Part shown: positions 15,452 through 25,196 of the stretch, piece after piece | Position numbering within the stretch: the stretch's first letter is position 1 | How the letters are laid out: every line of letters starts with the position of its first letter | IMG/VR virus record: IMGVR_UViG_3300050821_002279 | Span: 1-64,000 of that record | Strand: one strand, 5' to 3' | DNA: 64,000 nucleotides | DNA from: a virus | Notes under the pieces: model-generated | Database searches by the model: none | What the model saw: only the letters and a program-made list of their open reading frames with translations | Told to the model about the DNA's origin: nothing | Program-made: the position numbers and the translations under genes

Positions 15452-15741
15452 GTGTTTACGTTGACGATATGAAGGCCGGGTTCGGCAACATGATCATGTG
15501 CCACATGATTGCTGATACCACCGAAGAGCTTGTCGCAATGGCCGTCGCTATCGGAGTCAAAACCAAATGGATTCAGAAGCCCGGAACACACGCTGAGCAC
15601 TTCGATATTTGCCTCACGAAAAGAGCTTTAGCGATTATTCACGGAGCACTTCCAATTTCACAGATGGAGCTTGGCCGTAAGCTTCTCAAGCGAAGGCGCA
15701 ATAAAACGGCATTGCAGCTTGTCGTGGAAGATGCGTTGTGA
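15448..15741 (+). CDS. DUF4031 family protein
   Basis: 97 residues starting MSVYVDDMKAGFGNMIMCHM, then ADTTEELVAMAVAIGV, IQKPGTHAEHFDICLTKRA and LAIIHGA. The VYVDDM, MCHMxADT, EL.AMA..IG, H.D..L.KR..A sequence is characteristic of DUF4031, a small family of bacteria and phages with unknown biochemical role. Start chosen by ATGA overlap. Confidence 0.8.
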   Translation: MSVYVDDMKAGFGNMIMCHMIADTTEELVAMAVAIGVKTKWIQKPGTHAEHFDICLTKRALAIIHGALPISQMELGRKLLKRRRNKTALQLVVEDAL

Positions 15742-15905
15742 GTGCAACTTCTTTCCATCGCGGGAAGAGCGGCGTGTACGTTTCGCCGTTGGATATTCCA
15801 CGGCTGTTAAAATGGAAGCCAAGCAAGCGCCTCAAACGAAAGCTCGCGGAGCTTCAGACGATAACGATGACGGTGATACCGGATAACAACGTGAGAATTC
15901 GGTGA
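15738..15905 (+). CDS. Small basic protein (55 residues)
   Basis: GTG at 15738 overlaps the DUF4031 stop (GTGA). The product is beta/basic (HRGKSGVYVSPLDIPRLLKW, then KRLKRKL and TMTVIPDNNVRIR) and looks like a genuine small gene. Its stop overlaps the GTG of the next gene. No family recognised. Confidence 0.5.
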   Translation: MSATSFHRGKSGVYVSPLDIPRLLKWKPSKRLKRKLAELQTITMTVIPDNNVRIR

Positions 15906-16147
15906 GCGAAGAAACGGAAATACTTTGGAGAAACAAACCCCACACCCACCAACCGCACAATGCGTGCAAGGGATGGAAGCATTACGACTACGTTTCGCAG
16001 AAGGACGCGGAATGGTTTATGAAGAATAGGGCGAGCTTCGACGAGCACTTTGAATACGCTATTGCGCGACCGGCTCGGGCCGAGAAAGCTCTTCCTTGTC
16101 CTCAGGTTGAGACGCCATCTGAGCCTTTGCCCGAAGGAAAAGCTTGA
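15902..16147 (+). CDS. Hypothetical protein at the end of the replication operon
   Basis: 81 residues from GTG at 15902. HTHQPHNACKGWKHYDYVSQ and KDAEWFMKNRASFDEHF look protein-like; the last 29 residues lie antisense to the 3' end of the giant late gene (89-base convergent overlap). Unknown function. Confidence 0.5.
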   Translation: MSEETEILWRNKPHTHQPHNACKGWKHYDYVSQKDAEWFMKNRASFDEHFEYAIARPARAEKALPCPQVETPSEPLPEGKA

Positions 16148-19100
16148 ACATTGCTTTCTTCGATTGCTTCGCAGATTCAACGGTCTTTTTTTGATCGGCT
16201 GTCAGCGTCTTGATAAACTCCTTTTCATTATCAACGCCTCCCGCAAACGGACTGGTTGAATACTTTCTCCAATATTCATTAAGATGGAAGTTAGTGTTGC
16301 CCTTTTTATCCGCGTGCCACTTCGCATCTTTAAGCCTTTTGATTTCTTTCACAGCGCCAGCCTCGTCTCCATTCGCAAGGGCGAGCTTTAGTGGGCGCAA
16401 TGGATCTTTATCGCTGTCGTAAATAAACTCGCCCTTTTCTTGGATGCCGTGTTTGTCTTTCCACTTCTGCGCCATCTTATACGCCTGATCGGTGTCGGCA
16501 TAGCGTCTCGCGGTGACGCCAAACCCATTCCACAAAGATTCGACCAGGCTGCGTTCTCGGCTCGACCGCAGTGTAATCGGGGTAAGTGTTGTAACATCGT
16601 CCCATATTTGCTCCATCCAACTGCGCTTCCTCCCGAAGTAATCGCGCCCAGTAGCCATCTCAATAATCGGTCGAACAAGAATCGGATTCACGCGAGACAT
16701 CCAGAACTGGCGCTCATTGGAAAGCATGTGAAGCACGTCTCCCTGGACCGTGCGCAACCCGTAAGCCTTGCCTTTATAGATAATGCTGAAAGCATTTTCC
16801 GGCTCAAGGTGAGGCTGGCCGTTAAGGATTTGATTGCCGATCCTGGCAAGCGCGTACATAACCGATGCCCCAAGAAGCAAGGCCTGCCTTTGCTCATTGC
16901 TCGTAAGCGGGCCTCCACGCTTCCAATACTCAGCAGTTCGAATGTCACCAGCCCCCGGCTGGAAAGCCTGTCCAACGAACTTAGCGCGGGAAATTAAAAA
17001 GTCGGGCGCAAACATTATGATGCTTCGCAAGTCCTGCATCGTCTTGCTGTTTTCAAGGACAATTCGATTTTGGCCCCCAAAGGCTCCGTTGGCTTGATTC
17101 GCCGTCTTGTGGTACAAATCTTCCATCGAGACTTCGCCGCTGGCCAATTCGTTTTTATATCGCTGCACGTTTCTTTCGAGAGCGTGAGTCGCCATCGTCA
17201 TTTTAAGGCGTGGGATAAAGTCCTTGAAAAGATAGTTGTGATACCACTCCAAAAACCCGCCAAGATAGGGAATGTGTTTCGAAATGGAACGCCCCATCAA
17301 TCCCTCGCTCTGCATGATGTAATCGCCGCCGATAGTTAATCCACCTCGAAGCAATCCATCAACGTCAGGTTTTCCAAATTCGATCTTTTGATCGATTTTC
17401 CAAGGCAATACTCCGTGTTCGATTCCGTGAACTATTTCTTGAACTTGGTGAAACCCGGACAAATCCAACATTGTTTGCTTGGCGGTAGATCCAACCGACA
17501 ACACTGCTCTTGCGGCGGTGCGAAGACCCGGGCGCTCGGCATCGCGCAACCCGGACTTTCCAAGCAGGGCATCCACGCGATGAACGAAGTCTGGGTGAAT
17601 TGCGAGATCGCCCTTGACCCAAATCGGAACCGCCCCACCTTCGTCGGCATTGGCAACCCACTTCCAACCCTGTAACGCTGGATACTTTCTATCGGTTGCA
17701 TAATCCGTTCGTTCATTTTCCGGGTTCGACACCTTCTTGAGAAAAGCCTTGCGATTGATTTCGTCCTGAGTCAATGGACCCGGCTTATTATTCAACTGAC
17801 TTAATTCCGTTTTTTCATCGGAGGTCAATTCCCTGAAGCTCGGAAGGTAAGACGGGTTTATGAAATGAGCGGTAGCTGGAGCCCCATCAAATTCAGTAAG
17901 TTTTCTATCGCCACCGGCAACGGCGAAAACCGGCCTGCCGTCTGGAGCCTTTATGCCCGCATGCTTGACACCATTCGCATCCTTGTATCCAACCATTTTC
18001 GCGACGAACTCTCTCGCGGCAATCGCCTTGCTCAAAGATGACTCATAATGCGTGATGCGCGGAACAAAATCTTGAACAGGCTTATATCCCAATCGCTCCG
18101 CTTCCCAATCCATCTGGAAAACTCTCTTTCTAATCAATGACGGATTCCGAGAAAGAATTCCACTTTGAACGTACCCAATCATCTTGTTGGCCGCTTCCGG
18201 GTCGTGTTCAAAAATACGATGGATGAAATTTTCAACGCCGTGTTCGAGCACGCCAGCATCAATAGCCTCCTGCAAACGAGCCTCAAAATAATTGCGAATG
18301 TTTTGCGCTGCCGTCAAAGCATCTCCGCTCAAGTGCATCGCGTCGATGTAGGCTTGTCGATATTGCGGCTTTGTGTGATTAGCGCCCCACAACAAGTCTC
18401 CGGTTGATCCGCCAGCATCAACCCACTTTAAAACAGCCGCCCTTTCTGATTTGCTCTTTACGTTTTTAAGAACGGTATTTGCAAACTGAGTAACGCGATA
18501 CCCCCGCTCTTCAAGCGCCTTGGACAATTCGCCCTTCTCTCGAAGCATATCGTCGATATTATCAAAGCCTTTCCATGCTGCTTTGACATAATCGCCAGAG
18601 GCTTTCAGTCCCGCGACCGCTTTGGAAACGACATCGCTGCCTTTTGCAAGGTCTTGCCCGACTTGATAAACCGCCTTCACTTTATCGGAAATCGAACCGG
18701 GAGTTTGGATGGCATCCTTGAAATCTTTGTAAACCCTGACCGTGCCAGCGAACTCCTCGGCGGCACGCTGCCTTGCGGTTAGCTTCTTCCCCTTTATGTT
18801 CTGGAAGGATTCGGTTAATTGCTCGATCTGCGTTTTAGGATCTGGCCCTTGGAATATCGAAGGAGATCCCGGGCCTTTCAGTTTTTCTCGCCGCAACGCC
18901 TCTTTCTTTTCCCTGTTACTTTTAAACGACGAAGGATCAAGGCCAACTCGCCGAAGCTCATCATCCAGTTCTTTCTTGGACATTCCCTTTCCCTTGGCCT
19001 TTTCTTCGGGGGAACGCTCGCGAACTTCCTGCAACTGCGATTCGAGAACAACTTCTTCTTTCCCCGTCTTGTCGTTCTTGATTCGCACTGGCTGCTCACC

Positions 19101-21854
19101 ATTGGCGATTTCAACTTCCGTCGCGGGAAGATGCTCAATGACTGAGTAAGTCTGCGGGCCTTCGTTCTTCAAGCGCACCTTCCCGCGTTGTTTCGGTACT
19201 TCTGGCGGTGCGCCTGCGGGTTCTGGTTTAGCGCCCTCGGGCACTTCTCGCTTCTCCAGCAAATCGCCCTGTTGCTTCCGCTCAATCTCCCTTGCTTCCG
19301 CCGCAGTCTTTTCAGCCTTCGCTTTCTCAGCGGCAATGCGCTCCGAGTCGGAACCTTTTTCGCCAACAAGCGCAAATTCTTCATCGACGTTCTTGAGAAG
19401 ATCGCCGGTACCTTTTTCCATCGCGCCAAGCTTCGGAACTTCCGGTTTGGCTTCAGGCTTTATCGGCTCCGCTTCCGGTGCGGCGGGTTCCGGCGCAAAG
19501 GTTGCCTCGTCTTCCGGCGATGGCTCCCACTTCTCAACCCAGATACTTTCTCCTTCTGCTAATTTCTGAGTCCCGAATTTTCGACCGTCTTCCAAGATTA
19601 AATCGCCTGTGTCGTGATCGAGCTTCGTAATCTCAATGCGCTCCCCGCCAACTTCGAGCTGATCACCGACCTTTAATTGATTCCATGAAAGATGTTTCAC
19701 CCCTTCCTCGGTTGCTTTCAGCCAATCTGCGTTCTTCTTCGAAAACGAAACATGCTCTTCCTCTTCCTCCTTCCGAAACTTTTCCTCTCGCGCCTCGACT
19801 TCGAAAGCCTTCGACCGCGCCTTGCTCGCCTTATCCATTTTGGCGAAAAGTTCATTAACGGAAGGCTCTTTGAGAAGTCCAGCTTCGTACGCTGTTTGCG
19901 CCACAACATCCGGGGTAGATCCTTTCTCGCTGTAAACAAGGTTGTGATGTGCCCGTTGCAAAGTAACTGAGTCATCGTAGAGCGATTTGTTCTGCCGAAA
20001 CCATTCCCTGCCTTTTTTTAGACGCGCAGCCGACTTGCTCAGCATCTTCATGTTGTCGCGCATCCACGAGAGAATGTCGGGACCGTTTAGCTCGGTCTCT
20101 CGGTCAAAACGTTTTGTGGAGCTTAGGGCTTGCGCTACCCTTTGTTCCTTGGATGCTTCGGGTTTGGGTGCTTCTTGACCCCCTCGTGCGCCATCTTCCG
20201 GCTTTGCGCCTTCGACGGGCATTTCCCGTGCGCCTTCTCCGGGTTGTGGCTGCACAGTTCGAAGAAGTTGTGGGCTTTCTGGGTGTAAGGCATTCGGCTT
20301 TCCTTTCTCGTTTATGATTTCGTCAATCTGCTGCGCTTTGTCGGCAACAGCTTCCAAGTCTTCCTCACCGTGAATCTTCGTGGCGATATCCGTAGCGCGT
20401 TCTTTGCCCGATTCAAGATCCGCAATATCGGCATCGCTCAATCCAAGCGCCTTGAGCATTGTCCTCTTTTCAAACGGGATGGCGAACCACACCTCATCGG
20501 AATGCAGCTTCCCCCTTTGCGGCTCATTCAAAAGCTGACCGGACTTGCGAGCAATCTCTAAACTCTCATCCCGCGACACGTACCGCGTCTTGCCTGTTTG
20601 TGGATCTTGGACTTCGAAACCGTATTCGTCGCCGTGTCTCTCGGTCGGGATCTTCGGCGCTTCGACGTTTTGACCCTTCGCAGCCTCAATGTGATTCTTT
20701 CCTGTGGATGTTTCTCCGGTCTCGGGATGGGTAAAACTTGCCGCAGTGAGTTGCTCGGGAACGGCGCTAGAAGGCTGTTCTGCGTTCTCCGGTGCCTCTG
20801 TGGGTGGTTTTTCGGCCTCGGGTGGGGTGGAGACAGCGCCCAAATCGTCCTGGGGCTTTTTAACCTCAACCACACCCTGTTTCGGCTCTTGGGCCATCAG
20901 CCCTTCAAAAATCTTTTCTCCACTCGTTTTCGCAGATTCGAGAATTGCGGGTTGCTGAGCAACGGCAGCGGCAGTCATCGGCGCAACCGCTTCAGCGCCT
21001 TTTGCCGCATTCTGCAAAGCTACGTCGGCGGGTTTCTCTTGTGCGCGACGGGTCAGAGTTTTGATGAGATTGGAAATGACCGGCTTAACTGGAGGCTGTC
21101 CAAGGCCTGCCCTTCTGTCGTTAATCCTGTCAATAGCCGCGCTATGGGTTATCGCCCCGGCCATAACCGCAGTAGCCAAACCCTCGGTGATATCCTGTGG
21201 ATCTTTAGTGACCGAAGCTGTTCCAAGCTGTTGACCCGCTTCCTTGGCCATCAGACCGGCAAATATTCCCTTGAGGACTGGGCCGATAAACCTTGCAGGT
21301 AGGGTTTCAGGCGCAAGCATCGTCGCGATGCCAGATGGAGAAAGACCGAAGTTAACAGCGCCAGCGCCAGCATTGTACAACCCAGCCGCAACCTTTTCAG
21401 ACATACCGGCTTCCGGTGGAGTCCGAACAGTTGGAATCCCCATGCCTTCAACAGGCATTACCTTTGTGCCGCCGATGTCGATTGGCTTTTTGCTTACATC
21501 AGATGGAGCGGTAAGCATTCCCGCCTGTTCCCAGTTTCTTGCAGCACGTTCAAGAGCATTTCGCGGCGGTTGCCCTTCTTGGCCAATAGCGCGGAGAAAT
21601 GAGGATTCCTCACGTCCAGCCTGAGCAGCTTCCCCCGCAGCCGGATTTGAAAGAACGTCGATTAACGAGCTAACCCCTGATTGAACGGCCTTGATTGATC
21701 GATCCGCGACTACTCCCTGGAACTCGGTTTTGAACGCGGGATCGCTATCGAGATAGGCTGGATATTTTGAGCCAATTCGAAGCGTAAGCTCATCCTCTGG
21801 AACATCGGCATATTGAGGATACTTCTCGCGAACCTTGTCCAGAACTTCGCTCAT
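16059..21854 (-). CDS. Large polyvalent / internal virion (ejection) protein, 1931 residues
   Basis: N-terminus MSEVLDKVREKYPQYADVPE with a segment DELTLRIGSKYP is common at the start of phage internal virion proteins. Residues about 150-260 are hydrophobic Gly/Ala-rich, 340-470 are Pro/Glu-rich disordered, 700-1000 are highly charged coiled coil, and about 1030-1930 are a large helical domain with W/R-rich motifs (for example KRKSWMEQIWDDVTTLTP near 1790). The architecture is that of large polyvalent proteins and DNA-ejection proteins of podovirus-like phages, which enter the cell with the DNA. I see no transglycosylase catalytic motif. Start overlaps the upstream gene stop by ATGA. Confidence 0.7.
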   Translation of the reverse strand: MSEVLDKVREKYPQYADVPEDELTLRIGSKYPAYLDSDPAFKTEFQGVVADRSIKAVQSGVSSLIDVLSNPAAGEAAQAGREESSFLRAIGQEGQPPRNALERAARNWEQAGMLTAPSDVSKKPIDIGGTKVMPVEGMGIPTVRTPPEAGMSEKVAAGLYNAGAGAVNFGLSPSGIATMLAPETLPARFIGPVLKGIFAGLMAKEAGQQLGTASVTKDPQDITEGLATAVMAGAITHSAAIDRINDRRAGLGQPPVKPVISNLIKTLTRRAQEKPADVALQNAAKGAEAVAPMTAAAVAQQPAILESAKTSGEKIFEGLMAQEPKQGVVEVKKPQDDLGAVSTPPEAEKPPTEAPENAEQPSSAVPEQLTAASFTHPETGETSTGKNHIEAAKGQNVEAPKIPTERHGDEYGFEVQDPQTGKTRYVSRDESLEIARKSGQLLNEPQRGKLHSDEVWFAIPFEKRTMLKALGLSDADIADLESGKERATDIATKIHGEEDLEAVADKAQQIDEIINEKGKPNALHPESPQLLRTVQPQPGEGAREMPVEGAKPEDGARGGQEAPKPEASKEQRVAQALSSTKRFDRETELNGPDILSWMRDNMKMLSKSAARLKKGREWFRQNKSLYDDSVTLQRAHHNLVYSEKGSTPDVVAQTAYEAGLLKEPSVNELFAKMDKASKARSKAFEVEAREEKFRKEEEEEHVSFSKKNADWLKATEEGVKHLSWNQLKVGDQLEVGGERIEITKLDHDTGDLILEDGRKFGTQKLAEGESIWVEKWEPSPEDEATFAPEPAAPEAEPIKPEAKPEVPKLGAMEKGTGDLLKNVDEEFALVGEKGSDSERIAAEKAKAEKTAAEAREIERKQQGDLLEKREVPEGAKPEPAGAPPEVPKQRGKVRLKNEGPQTYSVIEHLPATEVEIANGEQPVRIKNDKTGKEEVVLESQLQEVRERSPEEKAKGKGMSKKELDDELRRVGLDPSSFKSNREKKEALRREKLKGPGSPSIFQGPDPKTQIEQLTESFQNIKGKKLTARQRAAEEFAGTVRVYKDFKDAIQTPGSISDKVKAVYQVGQDLAKGSDVVSKAVAGLKASGDYVKAAWKGFDNIDDMLREKGELSKALEERGYRVTQFANTVLKNVKSKSERAAVLKWVDAGGSTGDLLWGANHTKPQYRQAYIDAMHLSGDALTAAQNIRNYFEARLQEAIDAGVLEHGVENFIHRIFEHDPEAANKMIGYVQSGILSRNPSLIRKRVFQMDWEAERLGYKPVQDFVPRITHYESSLSKAIAAREFVAKMVGYKDANGVKHAGIKAPDGRPVFAVAGGDRKLTEFDGAPATAHFINPSYLPSFRELTSDEKTELSQLNNKPGPLTQDEINRKAFLKKVSNPENERTDYATDRKYPALQGWKWVANADEGGAVPIWVKGDLAIHPDFVHRVDALLGKSGLRDAERPGLRTAARAVLSVGSTAKQTMLDLSGFHQVQEIVHGIEHGVLPWKIDQKIEFGKPDVDGLLRGGLTIGGDYIMQSEGLMGRSISKHIPYLGGFLEWYHNYLFKDFIPRLKMTMATHALERNVQRYKNELASGEVSMEDLYHKTANQANGAFGGQNRIVLENSKTMQDLRSIIMFAPDFLISRAKFVGQAFQPGAGDIRTAEYWKRGGPLTSNEQRQALLLGASVMYALARIGNQILNGQPHLEPENAFSIIYKGKAYGLRTVQGDVLHMLSNERQFWMSRVNPILVRPIIEMATGRDYFGRKRSWMEQIWDDVTTLTPITLRSSRERSLVESLWNGFGVTARRYADTDQAYKMAQKWKDKHGIQEKGEFIYDSDKDPLRPLKLALANGDEAGAVKEIKRLKDAKWHADKKGNTNFHLNEYWRKYSTSPFAGGVDNEKEFIKTLTADQKKTVESAKQSKKAMFKLFLRAKAQMASQPEDKEELSRPEPVAQ

Positions 21855-22993
21855 TTGCTGAACAATCCAAGGGGATCTTTGTCGGATGCGGCTGGGGCTG
21901 GGGCGGCAGCAGGCGCGTTGGTCGAAGCATCCGGTTTTGGAGCTTCCACTTTGGGAGTCGGCGTCATCGACCGATAAACCCTGGCAAGAATCTGCCGCGT
22001 TTTCTGAGCAGATACGGCTTCCGTTTCAATGTTCCCAGCCGCGTCAACGGCAGGATTCTTTCGGAGAGAAGCGTACACCGTGTTGTAATGACGGTTGATA
22101 AAGTCGGTTTCGCCAATCGTGTTCCCCTTCGAATCCTTCCGCGAAAGCCCCCTGAGTTTCTCGATGTCAACGCGGCCCTCCTGCTTTATCTTTTCAAGCT
22201 CAATCCGATCTTCCTGCCGAATATCCTCTGTCTTTCTGGTCTCCTCACCGCGAGCTTTGGCGACATCGACTGGGGAAACATTGGCCTTTGTTATCGCATC
22301 GTCGTAAGCCTTCAATACCTCCGTTGGCGCTCCAGACTCAGCCGCCCTTTGCCGCTCAGCCTGAAGCTTCCCGATTGGCGATAAGGTTTGCTGAATACGC
22401 TCCGACTTATCCATGCCAAACGCGGAGTAACCCTCTCGCTTCCTGGCATTGTCCACGATGCCTAAAATGTCATCATCGGGGCCAATAGGCTTACCGTTAA
22501 CCATTCGCCAGCCGCGATCATTGAGCTTGCCCTGACTGTCCTGAATGATTTGCGCGATTTGCCCCTTCTCTGCGGGGTTAAGCAATCCAAAGCTTTTACC
22601 CCAGTCGCCGTATTCTTGAACACGCTGAATCTCTTGCTGGCCTTCCGCCGATTTCTGTTTGATGGTATCCGCGCCCATGAGGTTTTTACCAAGCTCCATC
22701 CAGTAAGGCTGAGTGCGCGGGCTCAGCAGGTACTCCGGGTGTTCCTGATTGACCTTGAGCCAAGCGGCGGTTGAATCCAAACCTTGCGCGTGTTCAATGA
22801 TCGGCTTTAGCTCATCCTTGGTTTTCTGGATCTCTTTTTCTTTCAGCGCCTCCTGCTGCTGTCGGGCATACGACGCCTGAAAAGCTTGATCGAACGACGC
22901 AGCATTGGCGCGGCCCTCTTGACCAAGGATCGCGTCTCTTTCCTCGGGGGCCATCCAGCGAGGTGTTGCGGTTCCGCCAAACAAGTCACTCAT
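21851..22993 (-). CDS. Coiled-coil virion protein
   Basis: 380 residues. Glu/Gln/Lys-rich helices at about 35-130 and 225-290, and a Pro/Ala-rich tail (KVEAPKPDASTNAP). WMAPEERDAILGQEGR near the N-terminus. Directly upstream of, and coupled by ATGA to, the giant polyvalent protein, so a second internal-core or ejection protein is likely by position. No sequence family recognised. Confidence 0.55.
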   Translation of the reverse strand: MSDLFGGTATPRWMAPEERDAILGQEGRANAASFDQAFQASYARQQQEALKEKEIQKTKDELKPIIEHAQGLDSTAAWLKVNQEHPEYLLSPRTQPYWMELGKNLMGADTIKQKSAEGQQEIQRVQEYGDWGKSFGLLNPAEKGQIAQIIQDSQGKLNDRGWRMVNGKPIGPDDDILGIVDNARKREGYSAFGMDKSERIQQTLSPIGKLQAERQRAAESGAPTEVLKAYDDAITKANVSPVDVAKARGEETRKTEDIRQEDRIELEKIKQEGRVDIEKLRGLSRKDSKGNTIGETDFINRHYNTVYASLRKNPAVDAAGNIETEAVSAQKTRQILARVYRSMTPTPKVEAPKPDASTNAPAAAPAPAASDKDPLGLFSK

Positions 22994-23005
22994 TCAGAAT
23001 TCCCT

Positions 23006-23470
23006 TCACGTCGGGTTATCATGTTTATCGTGCTGAAGCAAATAATCAGTCTCGCGAATCTTCGGGCTCAGGCTGCGCATGTGCTTCCAACCGCCACAGA
23101 TCGCGGCGACTACGAGCAACATTTCGTCTCCGCAACAGCGAAGCACGTCGGCAATCTTCCTTCGGTGAGGCTCTGGCGACCTCTCCCAGGCCACCGAGTC
23201 AGCGTAAAGATTTGTGACGGTTAACACTGGCGAGAACAGCTTGTCCCGATGCGCCACGTAAAAAGAGCAGTTGTAAAGAAGCGCGGCCATGACGAAGCAC
23301 TCAAGGATTTCTTCATTGCTAGTCGTCGGCCTGCCGTCCTCTTTGTTGTCGATGATATCATCAATGCGATGGCAGTAGGTGTACCAAAGGTGACAGAATT
23401 CCTCCGCTGCCTTGTTGCCCCGGCAAAGCTCAACGGTAAAAGCGTGTGCCGCTTTGGTTTCTTCACTCAT
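23006..23470 (-). CDS. Helical hypothetical protein
   Basis: 154 residues, mostly alpha-helical with WYTYCHRIDDIIDNKEDG at about 29-46 and a Cys-containing core. The D-D-x-x-D pattern resembles isoprenoid-synthase-type aspartates only superficially. It is placed among late virion genes. No family name can be given. Confidence 0.5.
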   Translation of the reverse strand: MSEETKAAHAFTVELCRGNKAAEEFCHLWYTYCHRIDDIIDNKEDGRPTTSNEEILECFVMAALLYNCSFYVAHRDKLFSPVLTVTNLYADSVAWERSPEPHRRKIADVLRCCGDEMLLVVAAICGGWKHMRSLSPKIRETDYLLQHDKHDNPT

Positions 23471-23716
23471 CTAATCTTCCCACAAGGGATTCTTCTCGAT
23501 AATTTGGTATTGATGCGGCTGAAGGACTTTTCCGCCGTGGGCCATGTGTTTCTGAACTCTCATTCGCTTCGGCTTGCCTTCCGTTGTCGCGTCGATGCAG
23601 TTGCAAAGAAGTCTCTCTTTGAACTCTGGCGCGTAAACGATGTACCAAGACCCGATGCAATCAGGCTTGTAGATTGTCAGTGTTCCGCTTGGGGTTTCGC
23701 AGGTTACGGTGCTCAT
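23471..23716 (-). CDS. Small hypothetical protein
   Basis: 81 residues starting MSTVTCETPSGTLTIYKPD; ATGA overlap with the glycosyltransferase gene upstream decides the start. Beta-rich N-terminus, Lys/His-rich C-terminus. Function unknown. Confidence 0.5.
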   Translation of the reverse strand: MSTVTCETPSGTLTIYKPDCIGSWYIVYAPEFKERLLCNCIDATTEGKPKRMRVQKHMAHGGKVLQPHQYQIIEKNPLWED

Positions 23717-24480
23717 ACGAGGTGGTTGTTGTAAAATTCCTCCTGACTTCGCCACGCGCCAATTCCCCAACTCGGATTGGACATGATGCATCGGCGGGCC
23801 TGTTCCATCTGCGAGGCTTCTTTCGCTGGTAATCGTGGAAGAACAATGTCGGGTATTGTTCCGAAGTTAAAATGGCAAAAGGCGCTCTTCTGTTCTTCTG
23901 TGAAGGCACGCCCCCCAACCGCGTGATAAAGCAGCGAGCCAGTGTCGTAAAAGTAAGGCTCGTTTTTGAACGGCAGGACAAGTGGGTAAAACAGGTTGAC
24001 CTTTGGCGTAAAAGGCGTCTCAGCTATCCTTGCTTCGTACGCCGTGATTTTCTCACGTAACAGCTTTGGATTAATCCGCAGCAAACTCGTGTGCAGCCTC
24101 GCCCTGGTTATTGCACCGGAAAACGAGTCGCGCCACTCTGGGATTCTCCATCCCGCCAAATGATCGGATGTAAACTCGGGATCGAACCGTTCGATGCTCT
24201 CGTAAAAAATAACGTCCGTGTCGCAGATCCAAAACGGTTCGTTGTTATTTTCAACGAGTCTTTCAATCCATTCGTGATGAATCGTCGGCGTTGTGAACTC
24301 GAACGAGCCCCGGATATTCGTCGCCTCGGATCGAACCGCATCCCTCGCATCCCACGAAAGACCATTGGCAAAGACCGTCAGATTAGCCTTCGGAAAACCG
24401 ACACGGAAAGTTTTGAACACCATCGTCGCCATGTTTAGCAACTCTGGCCTTCGGCATGTCGCGAGAATTAAGACGTTCAT
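23713..24480 (-). CDS. GT-A-fold glycosyltransferase-like protein
   Basis: 255 residues. MNVLILATCRRPELLNMAT at the N-terminus is a nucleotide-sugar-binding start; FWICDTDVIFYES at about 83-95 supplies a D-x-D metal motif; a later FYDTGSLLYHAVGG segment resembles acceptor-side loops. It likely transfers a sugar from an NDP donor. It is the only glycosyltransferase outside the 40-51 kb island, and sits between virion genes, so a virion or receptor glycan is a plausible target. Confidence 0.65.
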   Translation of the reverse strand: MNVLILATCRRPELLNMATMVFKTFRVGFPKANLTVFANGLSWDARDAVRSEATNIRGSFEFTTPTIHHEWIERLVENNNEPFWICDTDVIFYESIERFDPEFTSDHLAGWRIPEWRDSFSGAITRARLHTSLLRINPKLLREKITAYEARIAETPFTPKVNLFYPLVLPFKNEPYFYDTGSLLYHAVGGRAFTEEQKSAFCHFNFGTIPDIVLPRLPAKEASQMEQARRCIMSNPSWGIGAWRSQEEFYNNHLV

Positions 24481-25193
24481 AATCCGCCACCGCCCCCGCC
24501 GCCTCCACCAGCCGCACTTCCAGCTATCGACCCGATCATGGAATTCAACTGCGATGAATCAGTCTGAAGTTCATTGCCCGCGAGATAACCCAAGGATGAC
24601 TGCCAATCGATCTGATTTTGAGTCCAGTCATGTTGGAACTGCGCATTGCGCTCTGACGTATCGCTGGCTATCTGTTGCCCGGGAGTCACGAACATTGAAG
24701 AGAACAAAGCCTGTCCAGCGCCAAGAGCCGGTGCATAGAGCGCATCAGTTTTCTGCGTCCAATCCTCGAACGAGCTTAGCCCCTGCTGCGTTATGGCAAG
24801 ACTCGTCAACCCAAGGTCTCTGGCAACAAGAGCGCCATGAGCGCCACTCCCACCATAGCCGCCACCCAAGGCTTTAGCGGCAGCGGAGTCTTGAACCACG
24901 TTCTGATCCGCTTGCGGTATCTGCCCCGCCATTTCTTGCGAAATCGTGCTCCCAGCCTGCGCCTGCATCCCCTGAAAACCCGGAAGCGTCTGGTTCAACA
25001 TCTGGGTTATTTGATCCATGTTGAACTTGTTGATCCCGCCAACGAGATTCTCTATCCCAGGAAGCGCGGCCTGATTACCGGCGATGGCCTTCTGCTGTTC
25101 CTCTTGAACATTGATTGGGTTGAATCCCGGCAGGTTAGGCTTGCCGCGAAGAATTCCGCTAAGGATTCCCATCCCAGGGTCGAATAGTCCCAT
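24477..25193 (-). CDS. Virion structural protein, Gly-rich C-terminus
   Basis: 238 residues beginning MGLFDPGMGILSGILRG; Gln/Ala/Gly-rich helical body and a run of glycines at the C-terminus. The start and composition match internal-core type proteins found next to ejection proteins in podovirus-like phages. The assignment rests on composition and position. Confidence 0.55.
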   Translation of the reverse strand: MGLFDPGMGILSGILRGKPNLPGFNPINVQEEQQKAIAGNQAALPGIENLVGGINKFNMDQITQMLNQTLPGFQGMQAQAGSTISQEMAGQIPQADQNVVQDSAAAKALGGGYGGSGAHGALVARDLGLTSLAITQQGLSSFEDWTQKTDALYAPALGAGQALFSSMFVTPGQQIASDTSERNAQFQHDWTQNQIDWQSSLGYLAGNELQTDSSQLNSMIGSIAGSAAGGGGGGGGGL

Positions 25194-25196
25194 AAT

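Noticed and set aside
20598-21302. 234-codon plus-strand frame
   Set aside because: Antisense shadow of the giant late gene, which has coherent composition and start.
23006-23470. Isoprenoid-synthase-like enzyme
   Set aside because: An isolated D-D-x-x-D-like string is the only similarity; length and the rest do not fit.
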